Assembly: GCA_025360525.1 (NCBI GenBank)
Contig: JANYCA010000100.1
Location: 1 to 52,212, forward strand
DNA from: Chitinophagaceae bacterium
Lineage (GTDB): Bacteria; Bacteroidota; Bacteroidia; Chitinophagales; Chitinophagaceae
Length of the DNA: 52,212 nt
Direction: 5' to 3'
Position 1 is the first letter of the stretch; every line of letters starts with the position of its first letter. Made by a program: the position numbers and the translations under genes. The notes beneath the pieces are model-generated. The model was not told the DNA's origin and did no database searches. It worked only from the letters and a program-made list of their open reading frames with translations. Positions 44,069 through 51,094 of this stretch are shown piece by piece.

Positions 44069-45337
44069 TTAATGGTCATTTAAAGGTTTACCTTCTTCCT
44101 GCCACATTTTCCAGTTGATGTAATCAGGAGCTACCCGATGTTCTTCCATAGTAATACAGTCCGTAACCGGGCACATTAACTGGCACAAATTACAACCTAC
44201 ACATTCTTCTTCTTTGATGGTATAGGTATTGTAAGGTTTGCCATAATTTAAATTAATGGATTGATGGGAAGTATCTTCACAAGCAATGTAACAAAGGCCG
44301 CAGTGAATGCATTTATCCTGGTTAATTTTGGCTATGTGATGATAGTTAATATCAAGGTCTTCCCAATGAGTGATTTTCTCTACACTCTTACCAATGAAAT
44401 CATAAATGGTAGCATAACCTTTATCATCCATCCAGTTATTGAGTCCTTCACACATGTCTTCTACAATACGGAAACCATGCTTCATGGCGGCTGTACACAC
44501 CTGTACGTTGGATGCGCCGAGTAACATAAATTCCACTGCATCCCGCCAGGTACTAACACCTCCAATACCCGAAATGGGCACTTTAGAAGTAACGGGATCC
44601 TGACTTATAGTAGTGAGCATCTTCAATGCAATTGGCTTAACTGCCGGGCCACAATAACCACCAAACACGCTTTTGCCAGCAACATAAGGATTTGGGACTA
44701 AAGTATCTAAATCTATTCCTGTTACGGATTGAATGGTGTTAATTAAACTTAATGCATTGGTGCCGGCCTTTACACAGGCAATACCGGTTGGTACCGGCGA
44801 ATGCACATTTGGCGTGAGTTTGGTAATAACGGGGATGGTTGTTTTTTCCATTACCCATTCTACCACCATGGCTGCAATTTGTGGATCTTGCCCTACCGCA
44901 GCTCCCATACCTCTTTCGGTCATTCCATGCGGGCAACCGAAATTTAATTCTAAACCATGTGCACCCGTATCTTCTACTTTCATTATTAATTCATGCCAGC
45001 TGTTGCGATCATTATCTGCCATCAGGGATACTACCATTGCCCTGTCAGGAAAAAGTTTGATGCATTCTGAAATCTCTTTTAAGTTGATATCCAACGGCCG
45101 GTCGCTGATGAGCTCAATGTTATTAAAGCCCATGATTTTATGTCCGCCAAAATTTACAGCAGAATACCTTGAAGACACGTTTTTTACCTGGCTGCCCAAA
45201 GTCTTCCAAACAACTCCACCCCAGCCTGCTTCAAAAGCACGGAGTACATTTATTTTTTTATCAGTGGGTGGTGCACTCGCCAACCAGAAAGGGTTGGGAG
45301 ATTTGATGCCGAGAAAATTTGCTGAGATATCTGCCAT
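44069..45337 (-). CDS. preA: NAD-dependent dihydropyrimidine dehydrogenase subunit PreA
   Basis: PreA is the FMN-containing catalytic subunit that reduces uracil and thymine to 5,6-dihydro forms with PreT. The 422-residue protein has a dihydroorotate dehydrogenase-like barrel (NPFWLASAPPTDKK, GLELNFGCPHGMTERGMG with the active-site Cys region, and GIGGVSTWRDAVEF). Two C-terminal ferredoxin-type 4Fe-4S sites follow: CIHCGLCYIACED and CVGCNLCQLMCP. It is the last gene of the minus-strand pyrimidine set, separated from preT by the GxxExxY gene. Confidence 0.94.
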   Translation of the reverse strand: MADISANFLGIKSPNPFWLASAPPTDKKINVLRAFEAGWGGVVWKTLGSQVKNVSSRYSAVNFGGHKIMGFNNIELISDRPLDINLKEISECIKLFPDRAMVVSLMADNDRNSWHELIMKVEDTGAHGLELNFGCPHGMTERGMGAAVGQDPQIAAMVVEWVMEKTTIPVITKLTPNVHSPVPTGIACVKAGTNALSLINTIQSVTGIDLDTLVPNPYVAGKSVFGGYCGPAVKPIALKMLTTISQDPVTSKVPISGIGGVSTWRDAVEFMLLGASNVQVCTAAMKHGFRIVEDMCEGLNNWMDDKGYATIYDFIGKSVEKITHWEDLDINYHHIAKINQDKCIHCGLCYIACEDTSHQSINLNYGKPYNTYTIKEEECVGCNLCQLMCPVTDCITMEEHRVAPDYINWKMWQEEGKPLNDH

Positions 45338-45350
45338 GGTTTTTATTTTT

Positions 45351-45387
45351 TTTCACGCCAACAAGCAAAAAAAGCAAAGGCGCTGAG
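45351..45387. repeat. GCAAAG-type repeat between preA and the GxxExxY gene
   Basis: TTTCACGCCAACAAGCAAA followed by AAAAGCAAAGGCGCTGAG matches the CACGCAAAGACGCAAAG family. It lies on the 3' side of the GxxExxY gene and directly upstream of preA. Confidence 0.7.
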
Positions 45388-45389
45388 TT

Positions 45390-45770
45390 TTATAAGTTAT
45401 TTACTATTCTATGAATACCTTCTTTGATAAGATTTACATTAAAATTTACAAGCAATCCTAATTTAATATTTGTAAGTTTCAAATAGGTTTGAACTTGTTT
45501 ATAATGAACAGGTGCTAAAGCTTCTATCGATTTCAATTCCACTATTACTTTGTTATCGATAATTATATCAGCTCTAAAACCTGCTTCTAATTTTATTTCT
45601 TCATGCACCAAAGGAATAGATTGTTGCCTAACAAAAGGGATTGTAGTTTTCTGCCATTCATAACAAAATATTTCTTCGTAAACAGATTCAAATAAACCTG
45701 GGCCATATTTGTAATGAATTTTAAAACAAACATCCACTACTAATTTTGCTATTTCATTTTCTGTATGCAT
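45390..45770 (-). CDS. GxxExxY family protein
   Basis: The 126-residue protein carries the naming motif GLFESVYEE (G-x-x-E-x-x-Y) near residue 25 and a PD-(D/E)xK-like core with FRADIIIDNKVIVELKS (D and E-x-K). It is probably a nuclease-fold protein of unknown function that is often found scattered in genomes. It lies between preA and preT on the same strand and is flanked on both sides by GCAAAG-type repeats, which suggests it arrived as a repeat-bounded cassette. Confidence 0.9.
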   Translation of the reverse strand: MHTENEIAKLVVDVCFKIHYKYGPGLFESVYEEIFCYEWQKTTIPFVRQQSIPLVHEEIKLEAGFRADIIIDNKVIVELKSIEALAPVHYKQVQTYLKLTNIKLGLLVNFNVNLIKEGIHRIVNNL

Positions 45771-45781
45771 GTTTTAAATTT

Positions 45782-45891
45782 GTCACGCAAAGAAAGAATT
45801 CCACGCAAAGACGCAAAGTTTTATATAAGAAGCAAAGAAAATTTTTCTTTGTTTCTTTGCTTTCTTAGCCGTCTTTGCGTGAAAGAAATTC
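45782..45891. repeat. Inverted GCAAAG-type repeats at the preT/GxxExxY junction
   Basis: A CACGCAAAGACGCAAAG arm (45802-45818) and its inverse (TCTTTGC...GTCTTTGCGTG, 45854-45882) form a palindrome. Its right part encodes the last residues of preT (SRKDG) and the preT stop codon. Confidence 0.8.
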
Positions 45892-47229
45892 CAGTATCCC
45901 TTTTGCCCCGTCCTTGCCTGCCTGCACAGCATCTACTACTTCCTTTCCACCATTCACTGCATCGCCCCCTGCAAACACCCCAGGGATGTTGGTTTCACAA
46001 TTTTTATTGATGACAACTTTACCAGATTTATTATCAATAGAATAATTTTTTACCAGGCTTTCAAACGGCATTTGGCCAGCGGCTTTTATCACCATATCCA
46101 CTTCCAATGTAAATGTTTCACCGGTATCAACAGGGCTTCTTCTGCCACTTGCATCTAGTTGTTCTAATTGCATTTTACTACAAACAATTGCATTTACTTT
46201 TCCATCTTGCCCCAATATTTCTTTGGGCGCTGCCAGCCAAATAATATTGCAACCATCAAGCATTGCAATATCCAATTCAACCTGTGTACAAGGCTTTTCA
46301 TGTTCGGTTCTCCTGTACAACATTGTTACTTCTTTGGCTCCCAATCTTTTTGCCTGTGTCGCAGCATCAATAGCCGTCATGCCCATACCAATTACTGCAA
46401 CCTTATCCCCTACAGCTACTGTACTGTACTCAATATTTCGAAGATTGTAAATAAATTTTATGGCATCTTCCACACCATTCAAATCCTCTCCTGGAATTTC
46501 CAGTTGCCTTGCCAAACCCACGCCGATGGCCAAATACACAGCATCATAATTTTCTTGTAATTCTTCCAGCGAAACATTTACCCCTAATTTCTGGTGGTAT
46601 TTTATTTCGATGCCACCAATTGCGGTGATATAGTTTACTTCATCTTCACAAAACTGGGGAGTTACTTTGTAGGCAGCAATACCATAGGTCATCAACCCAC
46701 CTCCTTTGCTTTCTTTTTCATAAATGGTTACATCTACTCCTTCTTTGCTTAAGGTGTGGGCACAACTTAAGCCTGCCGGGCCGGCACCGATAATGGCCAC
46801 TTTTTTTCTGCCCCCATCCCCTAGAGGGGCGTCTTTTCGTTTAAATAATTGCCAATTATTTTTCATAGCAATTTCTGTAGAGTAGCGCTGCAGTTTTGCA
46901 ATCGGTATCGCTTCCTCATCCATCAAATTATATACGCATGCACCTTCGCATAATTTTTCTACCGGGCAAACCTTACTGCAACTTGCACCCAAAATATTAC
47001 TGCTGAAAATGGTGTGTGCAGACCCTTTGATATTACCGGTAGAAATCTGTTTAATAAATTTTGGCACATCAATACTTGTCGGGCAACTTTTCATGCACGG
47101 TGCATCATAGCAAAATAAACAGCGGTTGGCTTCAACCAATGCGGCATCCTGCGTTTCAAACGGCGGATGAATATCGCTGAAGTTTTTTTCGTATTGTTCT
47201 TTTGTAAGACGATTATTAATAATAGCCAT
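45865..47229 (-). CDS. preT: Dihydropyrimidine dehydrogenase subunit PreT
   Basis: PreT is the FAD and iron-sulphur subunit that takes electrons from NADH and feeds PreA. The 454-residue protein has N-terminal cysteine clusters for 4Fe-4S centres (CLFCYDAPCMKSCP; CSKVCPVEKLCEGAC), an FAD-binding GAGPAGLSCA (147-156), a second nucleotide fold GMGMTAIDAA, and GGDAVNGGKEVVDAVQAGK at the end. Residues ~130-143 (KRKDAPLGDGGRKK) are encoded by a G-rich palindromic repeat, and the last residues by a GCAAAG repeat. It is somewhat longer than E. coli PreT. Confidence 0.94.
   Translation of the reverse strand: MAIINNRLTKEQYEKNFSDIHPPFETQDAALVEANRCLFCYDAPCMKSCPTSIDVPKFIKQISTGNIKGSAHTIFSSNILGASCSKVCPVEKLCEGACVYNLMDEEAIPIAKLQRYSTEIAMKNNWQLFKRKDAPLGDGGRKKVAIIGAGPAGLSCAHTLSKEGVDVTIYEKESKGGGLMTYGIAAYKVTPQFCEDEVNYITAIGGIEIKYHQKLGVNVSLEELQENYDAVYLAIGVGLARQLEIPGEDLNGVEDAIKFIYNLRNIEYSTVAVGDKVAVIGMGMTAIDAATQAKRLGAKEVTMLYRRTEHEKPCTQVELDIAMLDGCNIIWLAAPKEILGQDGKVNAIVCSKMQLEQLDASGRRSPVDTGETFTLEVDMVIKAAGQMPFESLVKNYSIDNKSGKVVINKNCETNIPGVFAGGDAVNGGKEVVDAVQAGKDGAKGILEFLSRKDG
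46811..46831. repeat. G-rich palindromic repeat inside preT
   Basis: CCCCCATCCCCTAGAGGGGC is the array core with one substitution. It lies in frame inside preT, just before the FAD-binding motif, and encodes a Gly/Asp/Pro-rich linker. Confidence 0.8.
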
Positions 47230-47240
47230 GTAATGTTTTT

Positions 47241-47264
47241 GCCCCTATCCCCTAAAAGGGGGAT
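47241..47264. repeat. G-rich palindromic repeat upstream of preT
   Basis: GCCCCTATCCCCTAAAAGGG matches the array core. It lies about 12 bases upstream of the preT start and forms an inverted pair with the copy at 47324-47345. Confidence 0.75.
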
Positions 47265-47323
47265 TAGAGTATTAGAGATTGAAATTCATGCTTTTTCTTG
47301 ATAAAATTATAACCGTTAAGTTA

Positions 47324-47345
47324 CTTCCCTTTGGGGGATGGGGCT
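47324..47345. repeat. Inverted G-rich repeat at the 3' end of the nitrilase gene
   Basis: CTTCCCTTTGGGGGATGGGG is the reverse form of the repeat core and directly abuts the nitrilase stop codon (47346). The pair with 47241-47264 brackets the short gap before preT. Confidence 0.75.
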
Positions 47346-48212
47346 TCACAGCTCTGTTATCTTACCATAAGTCTCCGGTCTTCGATCTCTGAAAAATTGC
47401 CACTTGCTTCTCACCTCATCAATCAAATCCAGATCAAATTCTGCAACGAGCAATTCATCTTTGTCTTCGGAAGCTGTAGCGAATATTTGTCCACATGGGT
47501 CAACAAAATAACTGGTGCCATAAAATTTACCGATGTTCCAGGGGGCTTCTGTTCCCACCCGGTTGATGCAACCCATAAAATAGCCATTGGCCACTGCATG
47601 CGACGGCTGCTCCAGCTTCCATAAATATTGTGATTGGCCAACGGTGGTAGCAGACGGATTATACACAATCTCAGCGCCATTTAATCCAAGGCATCTTGCA
47701 CCATCTGGAAAGTGGCGATCGTAACAAATGTATACGCCCACCTTTGCAAATTTTGTTTGAAACACCGGATAGCCTAAGTTGCCGGGCTTAAAGAAAAACT
47801 TTTCCCAAAAACCGCCTGTATGCGGAATATGATTTTTTCTGTATTTGCCTAAATAAGTTCCGTCTGCATCAATCACTGCGGCAGTATTGTACAACACACC
47901 TGACTGTTCCTTTTCGTACACCGGCACAATAATGACCATGTTGTATTTTTTTGCGTACACAGCCATCCGTTCGGTTGTTGGCCCAGGTACTGATTCTGCA
48001 GATGCATACCATTTTGCATCCTGCCCCGGGCAGAAATAAGGAGTATTAAAAATTTCCTGGAAACACAAAATTTGCACACCCTGTTTGCCGGCTTCTTCAA
48101 TGTATGGAATATGCTTTTGCAGCATTGCTTCCATAATTTCCGCAATAGTTCCCTCTCCTTCTGTTTTAGGAAGAGATAATTGAATGAGGCCTGATTTGAT
48201 GATACGTGGCAT
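47346..48212 (-). CDS. Nitrilase-superfamily beta-ureidopropionase / N-carbamoylputrescinase-like amidohydrolase
   Basis: The 288-residue protein has the nitrilase catalytic triad: Glu53 in FQEIF, Lys126 in YRKNHIP and Cys163 in YICYDRHFPDGAR. In this locus it most likely hydrolyses N-carbamoyl-beta-alanine or -aminoisobutyrate, the last step of reductive pyrimidine breakdown, after dihydropyrimidinase. N-carbamoylputrescine amidohydrolases look very similar, so the substrate rests on context. It lies between HEPN and preT. Confidence 0.87.
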   Translation of the reverse strand: MPRIIKSGLIQLSLPKTEGEGTIAEIMEAMLQKHIPYIEEAGKQGVQILCFQEIFNTPYFCPGQDAKWYASAESVPGPTTERMAVYAKKYNMVIIVPVYEKEQSGVLYNTAAVIDADGTYLGKYRKNHIPHTGGFWEKFFFKPGNLGYPVFQTKFAKVGVYICYDRHFPDGARCLGLNGAEIVYNPSATTVGQSQYLWKLEQPSHAVANGYFMGCINRVGTEAPWNIGKFYGTSYFVDPCGQIFATASEDKDELLVAEFDLDLIDEVRSKWQFFRDRRPETYGKITEL

Positions 48213-48232
48213 GGAAAACAGTTAGTGGTTAA

Positions 48233-48631
48233 TTATTTAATGGCATATGCATCTATCAAAGAGATGACATACGTTAGATAATTTTTTGCTGGCATGATAT
48301 AGACATCAATTTCAGCAATATCATTTATAATAAAATCATTGTAATCGTCTTCAATTTTTGCTTGCATAAGGCTGGCGAAAAAAGCAGCGTTGTGGGTATC
48401 AAATAAATTCTGAGCAACGAAATATTTATGTAGGCTTGAAATAAGGCCACTGTGTGTTTTCGGTGATATATCTATTGTAAGCAATAAAGCCCTCGTAACG
48501 TGATAGCAACTATAATAAATACGGCTGATGGCATTATTATAAAATTTATTTTCTAAAAGAATTTCTACTTCATTCATAAGCGCTCTGGCTTTGTCAACTT
48601 TTAATTTGATTGCTAGTTCCTTGTCTGTCAT
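48233..48631 (-). CDS. HEPN-domain protein (toxin-like partner of MNT)
   Basis: The 132-residue helical protein has the HEPN RNase-like motif R-x6-H as RIYYSCYH near residue 40. It starts inside the end of the MNT gene with a four-base overlap. HEPN/MNT pairs are type VII-like toxin-antitoxin modules in which MNT adenylylates HEPN, or have other nucleotide-transfer roles. Here they sit in the pyrimidine operon, 20 bases before the nitrilase gene. Confidence 0.85.
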   Translation of the reverse strand: MTDKELAIKLKVDKARALMNEVEILLENKFYNNAISRIYYSCYHVTRALLLTIDISPKTHSGLISSLHKYFVAQNLFDTHNAAFFASLMQAKIEDDYNDFIINDIAEIDVYIMPAKNYLTYVISLIDAYAIK

Positions 48632-48945
48632 AAGGCAAGTATTTTATAGGTCGACAGATTTAACTTTAATGAATAGTATGATGGATTGTGGCTCCATTCG
48701 TCTTCACTCGTCATGATGATATTAATAAAACTGTACAACTTTACACTGAGTGGAAATAAAGCATCTTGAATTTTCCACTGCATCACTTTGGGATATTTCG
48801 TTTTAGTAAGTATTAATATATCCCAATCACTCTCTTCATGCACCTTCCTTGTTGCCCTACTTCCAAATAAATAAATTGTGGCGTCTGATACCTGTTGGAG
48901 GATGATTAATTTAATTTCATCTAATATATCGATTTGCTTATCCAT
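48628..48945 (-). CDS. MNT-type nucleotidyltransferase (antitoxin-like)
   Basis: The 105-residue protein has the minimal nucleotidyltransferase motif GSRATRKVHEESDWDILI (G-S-x-A, then D-x-D), typical of MNT partners of HEPN proteins. It begins three bases after the dihydropyrimidinase stop, overlaps HEPN by four bases, and lacks a transmembrane part. Tight spacing makes expression with the metabolic genes likely. Confidence 0.87.
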   Translation of the reverse strand: MDKQIDILDEIKLIILQQVSDATIYLFGSRATRKVHEESDWDILILTKTKYPKVMQWKIQDALFPLSVKLYSFINIIMTSEDEWSHNPSYYSLKLNLSTYKILAL

Positions 48946-48948
48946 CTG

Positions 48949-50400
48949 TTAAATAATACTGCTTACTTTATTTCGTTTGATAAATTTACCATAACCTTTT
49001 GAAACTTTGCATTCATTATTTTCTATGGCTACTACTCCTCTTAATAAAACCGTTTTTACTTTGCCTGTTACTTCCCAGCCTTCGTAGCCACTGTAGTCAA
49101 CGTTCATGTGATGGGTAGCTGCAGATAGAATATGTTTTTCATTGGGGTCAATAATCACAATATCAGCATCACTGCCAACAGCAATGGTTCCTTTTCGTGG
49201 AAACATGCCAAAAATCTTTGCAGCATTTGTACTGCTTACTTCCACATATTTATTCAATGTGATTTTATTTTTTACCACGCCTTCACTAAAAAGTAATTCC
49301 ATCCTGTTTTCAATGGCTGGATGACCGTTTGGAATTTTTGAGAAATCATTTTTACCCATTAACTTTTGCTCCCACATAAAAGGGCAGTGGTCGGTGGCTA
49401 CCACCTGTACCAATCCCTGGTTAATGCCTGCCCATAAAGTTGTCTGATCTTTTTTCTCTCTCAAAGGCGGACTCATTACCCATTTGGCAGCGTCTTCTTT
49501 TTCATACAAGGATGCATCAATAATCAAATATTGAATACAGGTTTCTACAAACACTTTTTGATTACGGCGGGTAGCGTTTCGTACTGCATTCAAAGCGCCT
49601 TCGCAAGTAAGGTGTACAATATAACCCGGGCAACCTGTGTAAGATGCCATATCTGCAAAACGTCCGCTTGCTTCTGCTTCTGTAATCTCTGGCTGGGATA
49701 AGTAATGATACAAAGGCGCCAGCTTTCCTTCTGCTTTGTGTTTGGCAATCAGGAAGTCGATCATGTCGCCGTTGGTGGCATGGACGTTGATGAGACCACC
49801 CTGCTTTTTTACTTCATCCATCAGACCAATCATCTGTCGGTCGTCAATCATCAAGGCACCTTTGTAGGCCATGAAAGTTTTAAAAGAGGTGATGCCTTCT
49901 ACTTCAACAAAATGCTGAATTTCTTTTTTGGTATCATCATTAAAATCAGTGACCGCCATGTGAAAGCTGTAATCGCCAACGCAATTATTATCACTCCTGC
50001 CCATCCATTCATTCAACGCCGACTGCAGGGATTTGCCCTGGGTTTGCAACACAAAATCAATTACCATTGTAGTGCCGCCATACAATGCTGCACGGGTGCC
50101 TGTTTCATAGCTGTCGCTGCTCGACGTGCCCATGAAAGGCATATCGAGGTGCACATGGGGGTCTATGCCGCCGGGCATAACCAACTTGCCTGTAGCATCA
50201 ATAATTTTATCTGCTGATACAGTTAAATTTTTACCGATGGTTTGTATTGTTTCTCCTTCAATAAAAATATCAGCGATGTAGTCGGCATCTGCTGTGATGA
50301 TGCGTCCATTTTTAATTAGTACTGAAGCCCCCCCACCCGCCAAAGGGGGGCTTTTGGACTCTGCTATTACAGGATTCTTTTCTGAGATACTGGTGTTCAT
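48949..50400 (-). CDS. hydA: Dihydropyrimidinase (hydantoinase) with repeat-derived N-terminus
   Basis: The enzyme opens dihydrouracil or dihydrothymine to N-carbamoyl-beta-amino acids. It has GGIDPHVHLDMPF (metal His pair), SFKTFMAYKG (probable carboxylated Lys), HLTCEGAL and VATDHCPF, and a length near 480. I place the start at 50400 (MNTSISEKNP). The open frame extends to 50475, but the added 25 residues are not family-like. Even from 50400 about 25 extra residues precede the normal start region (LIKNGRIITAD), and the SPPLAGGGAS part is encoded by a G-rich repeat. Confidence 0.93.
   Translation of the reverse strand: MNTSISEKNPVIAESKSPPLAGGGASVLIKNGRIITADADYIADIFIEGETIQTIGKNLTVSADKIIDATGKLVMPGGIDPHVHLDMPFMGTSSSDSYETGTRAALYGGTTMVIDFVLQTQGKSLQSALNEWMGRSDNNCVGDYSFHMAVTDFNDDTKKEIQHFVEVEGITSFKTFMAYKGALMIDDRQMIGLMDEVKKQGGLINVHATNGDMIDFLIAKHKAEGKLAPLYHYLSQPEITEAEASGRFADMASYTGCPGYIVHLTCEGALNAVRNATRRNQKVFVETCIQYLIIDASLYEKEDAAKWVMSPPLREKKDQTTLWAGINQGLVQVVATDHCPFMWEQKLMGKNDFSKIPNGHPAIENRMELLFSEGVVKNKITLNKYVEVSSTNAAKIFGMFPRKGTIAVGSDADIVIIDPNEKHILSAATHHMNVDYSGYEGWEVTGKVKTVLLRGVVAIENNECKVSKGYGKFIKRNKVSSII
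50327..50351. repeat. G-rich palindromic repeat in the dihydropyrimidinase N-terminus
   Basis: GCCCCCCCACCCGCCAAAGG followed by GGGGC is a diverged copy of the repeat core. It is in frame and codes for the SPPLAGGGA segment near the start of dihydropyrimidinase. Confidence 0.65.
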
Positions 50401-50518
50401 TTCTCTATTGTTTATTCGATATAAAAATCCATTAACGTAATATTTTAATCTTGAAGTTTCAAATTGAAACCTCAAGTCTTTTTAAGTTTCATTTTAAAAA
50501 TTGTGATACTGGGTAAAG

Positions 50519-51094
50519 TTATTTCTTAAACCCAATACGTTCCCTTTCCTCCCAACCAATTTTTTTGGCATTATTTTTTTCCTTTTCATCAAGAAGCCCC
50601 TCAATAGCATCATAAATGCTGCTTAGCTGAATATCATGTTCATCGATACGTTCTTTTAATTCTTTCACCAGCCCCAATACGGCATCATTTTTATTTACAA
50701 ACTTTTTTAATGCAATAAAAGCCCTCACAATAGCAATATTCATCTTTCTTGCTTTGGGGCTTTTTAAAATACTTGCCAACATTGTAACACCATGTTCTGT
50801 AAAGGCATAGGGTAAGTATTTTGCGCCTCTAAACTTTATTGAACTCATCACAGTTTGTGATGAGATAGTCTTTTCAAAATTTTCAATTATCAAAGTTTGT
50901 GATGACAAAACTTCTTTCCATTCTTTTGCAGTCAGCCTAAACATGAAGTCGCTAGGAAAGCTCTCAGTGTTCCTTTTTATTGCTTGATTTAATACTCTGG
51001 TTTCAACCTCATATAACTGGGCCAAGTCAAAATCAAGCATTATTTTTTCACCCCTAACCTCATAAATCCGGCTTTGAATTAAATCTGCTTTCAT
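50519..51094 (-). CDS. ORF6N-domain DNA-binding protein
   Basis: The 191-residue protein has an ORF6N domain in its first ~90 residues (IYEVRGEKIMLDFDLAQLYE, read as RGEKIMLDFDLA and NQAIKRNTESFP, then DFMFRLTAKEW). ORF6N is a domain first seen in phage-type proteins. The middle part has AFTEHGVTMLASIL, and a helical C-terminal part follows. Its start overlaps the permease stop by four bases (ATGA), so it is translationally coupled to the permease. A regulatory or phage-derived role is possible; no recombinase is nearby. Confidence 0.87.
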   Translation of the reverse strand: MKADLIQSRIYEVRGEKIMLDFDLAQLYEVETRVLNQAIKRNTESFPSDFMFRLTAKEWKEVLSSQTLIIENFEKTISSQTVMSSIKFRGAKYLPYAFTEHGVTMLASILKSPKARKMNIAIVRAFIALKKFVNKNDAVLGLVKELKERIDEHDIQLSSIYDAIEGLLDEKEKNNAKKIGWEERERIGFKK

